Positions 24,898 through 33,749 of a stretch of 64,000 bases of DNA are shown one piece after another. Under the pieces are notes generated by a model. That model searched no databases. It was not told the origin of the DNA and was given only the letters and a program-made list of their open reading frames with translations. Made by a program: the position numbers and the translations under genes. Each line of letters begins with the position of its first letter. Within the stretch, counting starts at the first letter, position 1. The DNA is from Streptomyces caeruleatus (GTDB lineage: Bacteria > Actinomycetota > Actinomycetes > Streptomycetales > Streptomycetaceae), in NCBI RefSeq assembly GCF_001514235.1, contig NZ_KQ948925.1, forward strand, positions 1 to 64,000, read 5' to 3'.

Positions 24898-26052
24898 TCA
24901 CCGCCCCGGGTGCAGGCCCAGCCATCCCGGCGACGGATCGCCCTTGACCTCGCCGAAGTACAGGGCGAAGGTCTGCTTCAGCCGCTCGATCTCGGCACGG
25001 TCCTCCATGAACTTCGGGAAGCCTTCGACGTTGGCGTTCGGGAAGTCCCAGACGGGCCTGAGGCTCGCGTTCGGGGTGATGTCCTTACGGACCGACCAAC
25101 CGTTGAAGGCTGCCTTCTGGCGGGCCTCGGACAGCTGCCAGTTCATGTAGAGCTTGGCCGCCGCCGGATGCGCGGCCTGCTTCAGGATGGCGGCGCGCTG
25201 ACCCCAGGCCATGAAGGGGGCCTCGTCCGGGAGGACCCACTTCAGCGTCGTCGAGGTGGACACCGCGCTCCCGGAGCCACCGACGCCGATGGTCTTCTGC
25301 TTGCCGGTGACCGCGGCGCCGGGAGTGTTGGTGCCGCGCGCGAACTGCGGCTGCTGGGCCGCCATGGCAGCCACCCAGTCCCAGCCGTAGGTGCGCTGGT
25401 AGAGGCTGTAGAGGTAGAGGACCGCGTCGTCGTCGTGCGGATAGGAGGACGCGATGGCGTTCCGCCAGCGGGCGTCGACCAGGTCGGCCGGCGTCCTGGG
25501 CGCGTTCGCGCCGGCGGCCTGGATGTCGTACATGAAGCTGAAGGCGATGACCATCAGCGACGTCCACGCGCCGTCGGGGTCCTTGAAGCCCTTGTGCACC
25601 TCGGAGAAGCCGGCGGGCTTGTAGTGGAGCAGCTTGCCCTGGCGCTTCCAGCGGGTGAAGTCCTGAAGGGTCTGCAGCTGGACGACGTCGGGGACCAGGG
25701 TGCCGGTCGCGAGCTGGTTGTCGACGCGGACGTCGTGGTACTTGCTGTAGTCGACGGCGACCGTCAGCTCGACCTCGGGGAAGGCCGCTGCCCAGGCGGT
25801 CCGCACGGCGGCGGCCTGGCTGTCGACGTCGCCGCCCTGGTAGAGGACGAGCTTGCCGCCCTCGGCGACGGCGGCCTCGTACAGCTCTTCCAACGAGCGC
25901 CGCTCCTCACGGACTCCGAGCAAGGCAGCCCCGGGGCTGCGGCTGCCCGGTGCGGCAGACGCCTGGCCGACGGCGCCACCGGCGAGCGCGACGCCCGCGC
26001 CCGCGCCTGCGCCTGCGGCGAGCAGCCGTCGCCTGCTGAAGTCCGTGGACAT
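24898..26052 (-). CDS. Tat-exported extracellular solute-binding protein (family 1/6 type)
   Basis: A 384-aa periplasmic-type binding protein. It has a twin-arginine signal (DFSRRRLLAAGAGAGAGVAL) ending in an ASA-A-like cleavage site near residue 35. The mature part starts LEELYEAAVAEGGKLVLYQGGD and later VVQLQTLQDF, the layout of the Fe(III)/spermidine-like SBP family. No permease or ATPase gene adjoins it, so it is an orphan receptor. Downstream on the same strand come a histidine kinase and response regulator, so it may feed ligand information to that system. The start at 26052 has a GAGGAGAGG box. The ligand is unknown; iron is only one possibility. Confidence 0.82.
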   Translation of the reverse strand: MSTDFSRRRLLAAGAGAGAGVALAGGAVGQASAAPGSRSPGAALLGVREERRSLEELYEAAVAEGGKLVLYQGGDVDSQAAAVRTAWAAAFPEVELTVAVDYSKYHDVRVDNQLATGTLVPDVVQLQTLQDFTRWKRQGKLLHYKPAGFSEVHKGFKDPDGAWTSLMVIAFSFMYDIQAAGANAPRTPADLVDARWRNAIASSYPHDDDAVLYLYSLYQRTYGWDWVAAMAAQQPQFARGTNTPGAAVTGKQKTIGVGGSGSAVSTSTTLKWVLPDEAPFMAWGQRAAILKQAAHPAAAKLYMNWQLSEARQKAAFNGWSVRKDITPNASLRPVWDFPNANVEGFPKFMEDRAEIERLKQTFALYFGEVKGDPSPGWLGLHPGR

Positions 26053-26257
26053 GGTGGGAATCCTCTCCTCGTGCCTGAAGCTGTGCTGCCGTCGGCGACT
26101 CAGGCGCGACGGCCTGGCCAGTCTCGCGGGACGGGGCCCTGTTCCGCGTCGCCCGTAAGCCGGGACCGGATTCAACCGTTCGATGGACCCGAAGTGCGAG
26201 CTGCCGAAGGGGGCATGCCGCTTGGGCGCCGAGTCGACGCGGCCGAAGCGGAACACT

Positions 26258-27043
26258 TCACACCGGGTCCGCCCACTGTCTGATGAGCCTCGTGGCTCGC
26301 TCGGGATGCTCCTCGTGCAGGTAGTGGCCGACTCCGGGCCAGTGCTCCACGCGGGAGCCGGGCACGTGCAGGGTGCTCCGCTCCCAGTCGGCCGCTTCCG
26401 CCGACGTCCACACCGTCAGGGCCGGCTGCACGCGTCGGCGAAGGTACACCTCGCTGTGCGGGCGGATGCCGACGGCGTCCGGGTCGGTGTACATGCCGGC
26501 ATACGCCTGGGCGATGACGTGGCCCGGGGTGCCGAGCATGGTGCGGACGTGGGCGGTGCGCAGCCCGCGCGGGGCCTGCGGGGAGAAGGCACCGGTGACG
26601 AAGTCCGCCGCCGCCCGCGCCCCTTGTTCCCGGTAGGCGGCCGCCCGCCCCGGAATGCCGTCCACTTCGGTGCCGTGCGCGCCGTGGGCCGGGTCGAGGG
26701 CCATGACGGAGCGGACCAGTTCGGGGTGCCGTACCGCGAGCAGGTTCACCACCTGCCCGCCCATCGAGTGGCCGACAGCCACCACCGGGCCGCAGCCGAG
26801 GACCTCGACCAGGGCAGCCAGGTCGTCGGCCATCTCCAGCGGGGTGTTGCCCTCGTCCGGCACCTCGGAGCGGCCGTGTCCGCGCAGGTCGGGGACGATC
26901 ACCCGGAACCGGTCGGCCAGGTCCTCGGCGTGCGGCGACCATTCCCGGCCGTCGCCGCCCCAGCCGTGCACCAGCAGCAGGGCGGGGGCACCGGCGGGCC
27001 CCGGACTCGTGCAGAACAGGCGGACACGTCCGATGTCGATCAC
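26258..27043 (-). CDS. Alpha/beta hydrolase
   Basis: A 261-aa cytoplasmic alpha/beta-hydrolase-fold enzyme. The oxyanion motif LLVHGWGGDG is near residue 24, the nucleophile elbow GHSMGG is at about 95, and the catalytic His is in WPGVGHYLHEE near the C-terminus. It starts at GTG 27043, overlapping the stop of the GH43 gene (GTGA), with a GGGAGG box upstream, so it belongs to the carbohydrate operon and is coupled to GH43. By context it may remove acyl or ester decorations from imported sugars. The exact substrate cannot be read from sequence. Confidence 0.88.
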   Translation of the reverse strand: MIDIGRVRLFCTSPGPAGAPALLLVHGWGGDGREWSPHAEDLADRFRVIVPDLRGHGRSEVPDEGNTPLEMADDLAALVEVLGCGPVVAVGHSMGGQVVNLLAVRHPELVRSVMALDPAHGAHGTEVDGIPGRAAAYREQGARAAADFVTGAFSPQAPRGLRTAHVRTMLGTPGHVIAQAYAGMYTDPDAVGIRPHSEVYLRRRVQPALTVWTSAEAADWERSTLHVPGSRVEHWPGVGHYLHEEHPERATRLIRQWADPV

Positions 27044-28620
27044 GCCCCGCCCTCCCGGTACGTCGCGTACGCGAAGTCCGCGTGCACCCCGGCGCCGTCC
27101 AGATCCTGTACCCACAGGCCCAGCATCGCGCCGGTGAAGCCGAGGACGCGCAACTGCCCGTCGTGGAACTCGTCCGCGTGTTCGTCCGAGAGGATCGTGG
27201 CGTCGAGGTCGAAGGGCAGGGGGTGCGGGCCGGTCCCGTCGGTGTCGTGGAGGAAGCGCAGGGCGGGGCCGTCCAGTTCGGCGCGCAGAACGACGGGGTG
27301 GCCGGGCCGGAGCGGGATCCGGGCCGGGTGCGCGGTGAGCCGGCCGGCCGCGCAGCTCAGAGCGGTCAGCACCGGTGAGCCGGCGTCGTCGGCGGTCACG
27401 TACAGGTAGTGCCAGTTGCGGGTGTTGTAGTACGCCGTCAGTCCGGCGAGGTGGTCGGGGGTACGCGGGACGAACGTCACCCGGGTCTCGAACGAGCACC
27501 GCGGTGCGGTGACTCGGCGGGCGACCAGGCTGGGGGCCCGCCGGCCGGCGGGTGACTGGCCGCCGCGCAGACGCAGGCGTCCCGCAGCGGGCTCGGCCCA
27601 GTCGGACGTGGCGGGGCGTCGCAGGGTGGACCACTGCGGTCCGAGGGTGTCGAAACGGTCGGTGACGGGATCCGGTGGGACCGGGGCGACGGGAAGCGCG
27701 GGGGCGGGCACCCTGACGGCGGGCACGCCTTCAGCGATACGTGGCCAGCCGTCCTCGGTCCAGGTGACCGGTTGCAGGGCGGTCTCCCGGCCCAGGACGC
27801 ACCGGCCGCGCTCGGAGTAGGGGCGGGCGGTGATGTGGGCCGCGTACCACTCCCCCGTCGGCGTCCGCACGAAGGAGCAGTGGCCCGCCTTCTGCAGCTC
27901 CAGTGAGGGATCGTGACGGGATGTCAGGAGTGGGCCGGCCGGATCGGGTTCGTAGGGGCCGAAGAGGTCGCGGGAGCGGGCGACCGCCGCGCCGTGCTCG
28001 TACCCGGTGCCGCCCTCGGCGTGGACGAGGTAGTACCAGCCGTCCTTCTTGTACAGGTGTGGGCCCTCGGCGACTCCGGCGGCGGTCCCAAGGGAGATCG
28101 TCCGGGGTTCGCCGAGCAGGGCCTGCGCCTTGCGGTCGTACTCCTGGAGTTCGATCCCGGCGAAGGACTCCTTCCCCGGCCGCCAGTCGAAGCGCATGTT
28201 CAGCAGCCAGCTGCGGCCGTCGTCGTCGTGGAAGAGGGAGACGTCGAAGCCACGGCTGTGCAGGGGTACCGGGTCGGACCACGGGCCTTCGATCGACGGC
28301 GCCGTGGTCACCAGGTTGGGAAGGTCCTTCCAGCCCTCCGCGTAGGTGTCGACGACGGTGAAGACCAGGTGGAACAGACCGTCGGCGTACGACAGACCCG
28401 GCGCCCAGATGCCGCCGGAGTCCGGGACACCCGTGAGGTCGAGCAGGCGCCCGCTGTCCAGGATCCCGCCCAGCGGCCGCCAGTTCACCAGGTCCCGGGA
28501 GTGGTGGACGCGCACCCCCGGGTACCACTCGAAGGTGGATGTGGCGATGTAGAAGTCGTCACCGACCCGAAGGATCGCGGGGTCGGGTTCGAAGCCGCGC
28601 AGGACGGGATTGTGGATCAC
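27040..28620 (-). CDS. Glycoside hydrolase family 43 (beta-xylosidase/arabinofuranosidase type)
   Basis: A 526-aa cytoplasmic enzyme with no signal peptide. The start NPVLRGFEPDPAILRVGDDF gives the GH43 catalytic base Asp in the PDPAI segment. WAPGLSY and FDVSLFHDDDG carry the blade-2/3 residues, and the general acid Glu is in VAEGPHLYKKDGWYYL. Residues about 320-526 form the C-terminal beta-sandwich (DUF1349-like) found in GH43_11 beta-xylosidases. It would release xylose or arabinose from oligomers brought in by the upstream ABC importer. Start is GTG 28620 with GGAG. It is coupled to the next gene by a GTGA overlap. Confidence 0.93.
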   Translation of the reverse strand: MIHNPVLRGFEPDPAILRVGDDFYIATSTFEWYPGVRVHHSRDLVNWRPLGGILDSGRLLDLTGVPDSGGIWAPGLSYADGLFHLVFTVVDTYAEGWKDLPNLVTTAPSIEGPWSDPVPLHSRGFDVSLFHDDDGRSWLLNMRFDWRPGKESFAGIELQEYDRKAQALLGEPRTISLGTAAGVAEGPHLYKKDGWYYLVHAEGGTGYEHGAAVARSRDLFGPYEPDPAGPLLTSRHDPSLELQKAGHCSFVRTPTGEWYAAHITARPYSERGRCVLGRETALQPVTWTEDGWPRIAEGVPAVRVPAPALPVAPVPPDPVTDRFDTLGPQWSTLRRPATSDWAEPAAGRLRLRGGQSPAGRRAPSLVARRVTAPRCSFETRVTFVPRTPDHLAGLTAYYNTRNWHYLYVTADDAGSPVLTALSCAAGRLTAHPARIPLRPGHPVVLRAELDGPALRFLHDTDGTGPHPLPFDLDATILSDEHADEFHDGQLRVLGFTGAMLGLWVQDLDGAGVHADFAYATYREGGA

Positions 28621-28668
28621 GGTTGCTCCGCTGGGTGACTGGTCGAGGGCGAGTGATGAAGAGGGCGT

Positions 28669-29820
28669 TCAGAGCGTGAACAGCAGAGTGCCGAAGCCGG
28701 GGTGGTCGCACTGGGTCCCGTCGCCCTCGGGCCGCAGCCGCCTCGCCACCTGCTCCGTGTACGGGGCGGACCTGCCGGCGCGTCGCACGTAGTGGTTGTA
28801 GGCGATCTCGTAGATGTTCCGGAAGGATCCGCGGGCGGAGACGCTGTCCCAGTGCCAGTTGCACCGCCCGAACGCGGCGTCGTACGGCACGGTGCCTCCG
28901 AGGTTGTACTTCGCCGTGTACTCGTAGCCGGACAGCAGCAGGGAGCCGGACGCGCCGAACATGTCCAGGCCCTGTACCCAGCCGGTCTGGCAGATCTCGG
29001 CCAGCGAACCGAGGATCAGCTGGGTGTGCGCCTGGTCGCGGCCGGACTCGCAGCACTGGCCGGTGCCGGACCTGATCAGCTTGGTCAGCCCGCAGCAGCT
29101 GTGCGTCATGAAGGCGTTGTACGCGTCGTCGAACAGCCTGAGGTCGTTGCAGGCCACCGCGATCTGCGTCATCCCCTTGAGGCCCATCAGGCCGTAGCCG
29201 CCGTCGCCGTAGATGTCGATGCGCGGGACGAAGACGTTCTTGAACATCGCCACCGTGGCGGCGAGTTCGGACGCCGACCAGCTGCCCGCCGGGCCGGTGT
29301 AGTGCATGATCTCGACGGCGGCCGCCAGTTTGGCGCCGTAGATGCCGGCGGCCAGCTCGGCGTCCTTGCCGTTGATCACCCGAAGCGCGTCGGTCCAGGA
29401 CCTGATGATCTGCAGGGCCTTGGTGGCGTGGGCGGTGTCGCGGGTGATGTACCACATGAGGGCGTTCTGGTACGCCGCGTTGCAGTCGTACCAGAGTTCC
29501 GTGTTGCCGGGGGACCCCGCGGGGTCGCGCGTCACCGTGGCCCGGCCGCCCGCCATGACGTACGAGGAGCTGGAGAAGCGGTCGGACCTGAAGACGTTGT
29601 AGCCGCTCAGCCAGGGCTCGGCGCCCGCCGCGACCTTGGAGCGCATCCGGTCGAGGTCGGCGCGGCTGTGCAGCACGCCGGGATGGGTCAGGGCGGTCAG
29701 GCCCGAGGTCACGGCCGCGGCCCGGTTCGCGCCGGCCAGCGAGGCCCCGGCGAGCCCGGCCACGCCGGCCCCGACCGCTGTGATCTTGAGGAAGCGTCGT
29801 CGCGGATGGCTGTCGGTCAT
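28669..29820 (-). CDS. Tat-exported alginate-lyase-family protein
   Basis: A 383-aa secreted protein. The Tat signal PRRRFLKITAVGAGVAGL ends near residue 37. The mature part follows the alginate_lyase (PF05426) pattern: HPGVLHSRADLDRMRSKV, then an all-helical toroid with WYDCNAAYQNALMWYITRD. This family cleaves or binds uronic-acid polysaccharides, but many actinobacterial members are uncharacterised. Two CC pairs (HSCCGL and GQCCESG, about 30 residues apart) are unusual and may be a disulfide or metal cluster. The start at 29820 follows AAGGGAA. It sits in the ABC importer/GH43 operon, so it probably acts outside on the same polymer. Confidence 0.82.
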   Translation of the reverse strand: MTDSHPRRRFLKITAVGAGVAGLAGASLAGANRAAAVTSGLTALTHPGVLHSRADLDRMRSKVAAGAEPWLSGYNVFRSDRFSSSSYVMAGGRATVTRDPAGSPGNTELWYDCNAAYQNALMWYITRDTAHATKALQIIRSWTDALRVINGKDAELAAGIYGAKLAAAVEIMHYTGPAGSWSASELAATVAMFKNVFVPRIDIYGDGGYGLMGLKGMTQIAVACNDLRLFDDAYNAFMTHSCCGLTKLIRSGTGQCCESGRDQAHTQLILGSLAEICQTGWVQGLDMFGASGSLLLSGYEYTAKYNLGGTVPYDAAFGRCNWHWDSVSARGSFRNIYEIAYNHYVRRAGRSAPYTEQVARRLRPEGDGTQCDHPGFGTLLFTL

Positions 29821-29932
29821 GGGGTTCCCTTCACTCGTCGTCGAGTGCCGAAGTACCGAGGGGCGGATGTGCCGAAGCGGAGGCGTGCCGGGCCGGTGCG
29901 GGCCCCGTATCCGCACCGGCCCGGCGTGCGGA

Positions 29933-32857
29933 TCAGCCCCGGTACAGCACGAGCGTGCTGCGGGGTCCGAGCCGGTGCCGCGTGCCGGCGCCGATCGTCC
30001 TGCCGGTGGTGAGGTCGCGGGCCGGTCCGAAGTCCTGGCGGGCGGGCAGGGTGTACGTCTTGTCGGTGCTGGTGTTCATGGCGATGAGGTAGTCGCCGTA
30101 CTCGCACAGGTAGAGCGGCGCGCGGCCCACGAGCATGGTCTCGACGCCGTCGAAGTGGACGCCGAGGGTGGGGTCGGGAACGTCGGCGGGGACGGGCGCC
30201 AGGTGGTAGACGTCCCCGGCGAGCGCCTGGTGGAGGGTGTCTCCGGGGGGCGGGAAGCCACCGGGCGGGATGTGGCCGGCGCCGGGGTCGTTGATGGCGT
30301 AGTCCCACAGGACCCAGTCGCGGGCGGTGAAGGTCTTGTCGGTGGTGCCGGCGGAGCGCTCCCGGATGGTGGCCGATCGCTGGTCGACGGGGGTGACGTG
30401 GTGGACGCGGGCGTAGTTGTTCACGCCCTGGCGGGAGCGGAAGTACAGGGAGGCGAAGAGGAGTTCCTCGCCGTTCTTGACGGCCACGCAGCCGTTCTCC
30501 TCGTCGGTGAGGACGAAGTCGGGCTGGTCCCAGCCGGTGGGGATACGGCCGGGGCGGGCGGCCAGGGCCTGGAACTCCGGCCAGTCGCGGGAGAGGAACC
30601 GCAGGGCGTTCAGGCCCACCCGGGTCCAGGTGTGGGTGGCCTGGAGGTGCAGTTGCGGGTAGAGCTGGCCGTCGGCGGCCATCTCCTGCGTCCAGCCGAC
30701 GATCTCCGGGTCCCTGAACGCGACCGCTGCCATGAGGGGGTTGGAGTCCCAGGCGGTGCGGGACGCGTACGCGGTCTCGCCGGGGAACACCTCGTTGCGC
30801 CAGCCGATGACGGTTTCGATGCGGGAGATCCGATGGTGGTCCCGGTCCACGTCGATGACCCGGAATCTGCCGCGTGCCTTGGTCATCTTGACCATGTGGT
30901 CGCGTAGTTCGGGGGCTTGCTGTCCCTGATATCCCCGGGTGACCGACTCGTACATCATGACCAGCCAGTCGATGACCTCGCCGTAGCTGCCGACATACCC
31001 GAGTTCACGGGTCAGGCCCGCCTTGGTGACCTGGTGGTAGCTGTCGCCGAGGGGCTTGGTCGGGTTGCCGTCGGCGTCCTCGGGGCCGAGGTAGGGGACC
31101 ATGCCGATCGACTGGTACAGGTAGTCGCGGGCCCTGTCCTCCGGCAGGGCCAGGTCAGGGGCGAGGAGCTTCAGGCCGCGGTTGGTCTGGTAGAGGCCGA
31201 TGGCGCAGATCTGGGCCTGGTTGCTGTAGTGCGGGAAGTGCTGTCGCCAGTAGTCGCGGCTGGACCTGAGCATGTCGACGTAGGCGTCCTTGCGGACCGG
31301 CGGCACGGGCGTGGTCGTGTCGGCGGGGGCGACGAGAGTGACGTCGTCGAACCATGCGGTGCCGGGGCCGGACAGGCGCAGATGCATCTCCACCTGGGTG
31401 GCACCCGCCGGGGTGTCGAAGACGAACTCGACGTACTCCCAGTCGTGGGTGCCCTTGCTCGCGAACACCTTGTGGTCGCCGCCGACCAGTTTGCCGCTCG
31501 CGTCGAAGAACAGCGGGTCGATGTGGGCGCCGGCGCCCGTGACACCGTCGGTCCTGATCCAGGCGCCGTACTTGTAGGTGCCCTGGCCGATACGGGTCTT
31601 GGGCGCGGAGTACACGTAGCTGTACCCGGCGGCTCCGGTGGCCTCCAGCTTGAGGGAGGCGGAGCCGGACCGGTGGACCGTGGTGTCGCGGGACCAGGTT
31701 CCGCTGGGAGCCCAGCCGGGCTTCTCCCAGCCGGTGGGCGTGTCGGCGCCCGACTCGAAGCCGGGGTTGGCGATGGCGTACGGCGAGCCGGTCACCCGCT
31801 CGTCGAGACGGTCGCCGAGGTGCTCCCACAGCAGCGCCAGGACCAGGCCGACCCGGCCGAAGCCCTGCCACTGCTGGTCGGAGCCCGTCATGACGGTGTC
31901 GTCGGCCTGCCACGCCATGTACCGGCCGTCGATCGCCTGCAGTACGCGGTCGATCGCCTCGGGCTTGCCGTAGGCCGGGCTTCCGGACCAGAGATAGCCC
32001 TCGGCCAGCGACTGCATGGCCCAGCCGTCCATGGCGGCCGGGGTGGCCTTGGTGAGGAGCTGGTTCTGGTCCTTCGCCACCCGGGCCCTGATGGCGTCCA
32101 GGACCTCCTCGCCGCCGGTGCGCGGGGTCGCGGTGGGCGCGGTGCCCTGAACCTCGTCCTTGGGCGGCACGAAGTAGGGGTCGGTGTGGGTGTAGAGGCG
32201 GTAGATGCCGCGCGAGGGCGTCGTCATGGTGCGGTAGAGCTGGGTGGCGTCCTGGCCGTAGGGCCAGATGCGGCCCATGGACCGGATCTCCAGGGTCACC
32301 TTCTCCTTGCCGGCCGTCATCTTCTCCGGCAGCGGAAGGGTGTGGAAGAAGAAGCGGCCGGGGGCGCGCGGGGCGGTGTCGAGGATGTCGAGGCCGTCGA
32401 CGGCGCCCTGGTCCTGGTAACCGACCTGCTTGCCCTCGCAGAAGAGCTGGAGCCGCCACATGTTGGTGCCGGCGGCGGCCTCCTCGGAGGTGCTGTCGTG
32501 GTCGTCGCCCCACAGCCGGACCGTGACGTAGGTGGTGCCGGTCGGGCGGACGGCGACCTCGAACTTCAGGGTGCCGCCCCAGTAGGACGCCGGGCTGGTC
32601 GGGTTGAGGACGCGGGCGGACTGGCCGAGGCCGCCGGTGACCGTGTCGGAGAGGGTCGCGGTGAGGTTGTGCGCCGCCTCGGAGTCCGTGTCGCCGAAGA
32701 CAACGATGTCCAGCGGTCGACACTCCCGCTTCGTGGCAGCGGAGACGGAGGTCGCGGCGGTCGCCGTCGGAACCGACGGCAGACCGAGGACCGCGACGCC
32801 GGCACCGACCGTGCCGGCGTACTTCAGCACCTCACGGCGTCTGGGGGAGTCAGGCAT
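29933..32857 (-). CDS. Large Tat-exported protein of unrecognised family with a carbohydrate-binding domain
   Basis: A 974-aa secreted protein. The Tat signal RRREVLKYAGTVGAGVAVL is followed by TAAT-type cleavage near residue 35. Residues about 45-210 look like a beta-sandwich. About 240-360 and 530-860 are helix-rich, like toroid lyases. In between, about 370-500, NPGFESGADTPTGWEKPGW and FDDVTLVAP mark a CBM4/9-like module. The C-terminus (about 880-974) is a beta-sandwich. The architecture resembles polysaccharide lyases or heparinase-like enzymes, but I cannot name a family or point to catalytic residues. It is the first enzyme gene after the importer genes, separated from the permease by 10 bp. 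Confidence 0.75.
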   Translation of the reverse strand: MPDSPRRREVLKYAGTVGAGVAVLGLPSVPTATAATSVSAATKRECRPLDIVVFGDTDSEAAHNLTATLSDTVTGGLGQSARVLNPTSPASYWGGTLKFEVAVRPTGTTYVTVRLWGDDHDSTSEEAAAGTNMWRLQLFCEGKQVGYQDQGAVDGLDILDTAPRAPGRFFFHTLPLPEKMTAGKEKVTLEIRSMGRIWPYGQDATQLYRTMTTPSRGIYRLYTHTDPYFVPPKDEVQGTAPTATPRTGGEEVLDAIRARVAKDQNQLLTKATPAAMDGWAMQSLAEGYLWSGSPAYGKPEAIDRVLQAIDGRYMAWQADDTVMTGSDQQWQGFGRVGLVLALLWEHLGDRLDERVTGSPYAIANPGFESGADTPTGWEKPGWAPSGTWSRDTTVHRSGSASLKLEATGAAGYSYVYSAPKTRIGQGTYKYGAWIRTDGVTGAGAHIDPLFFDASGKLVGGDHKVFASKGTHDWEYVEFVFDTPAGATQVEMHLRLSGPGTAWFDDVTLVAPADTTTPVPPVRKDAYVDMLRSSRDYWRQHFPHYSNQAQICAIGLYQTNRGLKLLAPDLALPEDRARDYLYQSIGMVPYLGPEDADGNPTKPLGDSYHQVTKAGLTRELGYVGSYGEVIDWLVMMYESVTRGYQGQQAPELRDHMVKMTKARGRFRVIDVDRDHHRISRIETVIGWRNEVFPGETAYASRTAWDSNPLMAAVAFRDPEIVGWTQEMAADGQLYPQLHLQATHTWTRVGLNALRFLSRDWPEFQALAARPGRIPTGWDQPDFVLTDEENGCVAVKNGEELLFASLYFRSRQGVNNYARVHHVTPVDQRSATIRERSAGTTDKTFTARDWVLWDYAINDPGAGHIPPGGFPPPGDTLHQALAGDVYHLAPVPADVPDPTLGVHFDGVETMLVGRAPLYLCEYGDYLIAMNTSTDKTYTLPARQDFGPARDLTTGRTIGAGTRHRLGPRSTLVLYRG

Positions 32858-32867
32858 GGAAGGTCCC

Positions 32868-33749
32868 TTACTTGAGGCTGCCCATGAGGATTCCGCTGCG
32901 CCAGTACTTCTGGAGCGCGAACATGAAGACCGCGAGCGGGATGATCGAGAGCAGGGATCCGGTGAGCACGAGGGTGTTCATGTCACGGGCGGTCTGCGCC
33001 TGCTGGACCCAGGAGAAGAGGCCGAGCGTCACGGGGAAGGAGCGCTCACCGTTGAGCATGAACAGCGGAAGGAAGAAGTTGTTCCAGATGTTGACGAAGT
33101 CGAGCATGAAGATCGTGATGCCGCCGGTGCGCATCAGCCTCAGCGCGACCGAGAAGAAGATCCGGGTCTCGCTCGCCCCGTCGATCCGGGCGGCCTCCAT
33201 CAGCTCGGTGGGCACTGATGTGTCGGCGTAGACCTTGCCGAGATACACCCCGAACGGGTTGATGAAGTACGGGATCAGCACGGCCCACACGGTGTTGGTG
33301 AGGCCGATCTCGGCGAAGACGAGGTACAGGGGGAACGCGAGCAGGGTGCTCGGCAGCAGCGAGGCTCCGACGATGACGCCGAACAGGGCGCCCCGGCCCT
33401 TGAACTCGCACTTCGCCAGACCGTAGCCGGCGGCGAGGGAGACCAGGGTCGAACCCGCGGCGCCGACGGTGGAGTACACGACGGAGTTGAGCAGCCACCG
33501 GCCGAAGACGCCGTCGTGGTAGTCCCAGATCGCCTGGAAGTTGTCGGCGAGATGGTTGGCGGAGAACCACAGGCCGAAGGTGGAGTACAGGTCCGTCTGG
33601 TTCTTGGTCGAGGCGACCAGGAGGAACCAGGTGGGGGCGAGCGAGTAGAGCAGGAAGACGATCAGCAGGCCGGTGGTCAGTGCCACCGCGCGTCGGGTCG
33701 GTCGTGCTCCGCCGCCGGGGGCGGCCGCGTCATGCGTGGCGCTGCTCAT
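32868..33749 (-). CDS. Sugar ABC transporter permease (MalG/CUT1 type)
   Basis: A 293-aa integral membrane protein with six predicted helices. The EAA loop reads ELMEAARIDGASETRIFFSVALRLMRTG near residue 190, the contact site for the ATPase. It pairs with the other permease, whose stop it overlaps by four bases. No ATPase gene is nearby; Streptomyces CUT1 importers usually share the multitasking MsiK ATPase, so that is the likely energiser. It imports an oligosaccharide derived from the polymer attacked by the co-encoded enzymes. Confidence 0.94.
   Translation of the reverse strand: MSSATHDAAAPGGGARPTRRAVALTTGLLIVFLLYSLAPTWFLLVASTKNQTDLYSTFGLWFSANHLADNFQAIWDYHDGVFGRWLLNSVVYSTVGAAGSTLVSLAAGYGLAKCEFKGRGALFGVIVGASLLPSTLLAFPLYLVFAEIGLTNTVWAVLIPYFINPFGVYLGKVYADTSVPTELMEAARIDGASETRIFFSVALRLMRTGGITIFMLDFVNIWNNFFLPLFMLNGERSFPVTLGLFSWVQQAQTARDMNTLVLTGSLLSIIPLAVFMFALQKYWRSGILMGSLK

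Noticed and set aside
30917-32875. Plus-strand 652-aa open frame
   Set aside because: Antisense shadow of the 974-aa secreted protein, which has a Tat signal and an RBS.
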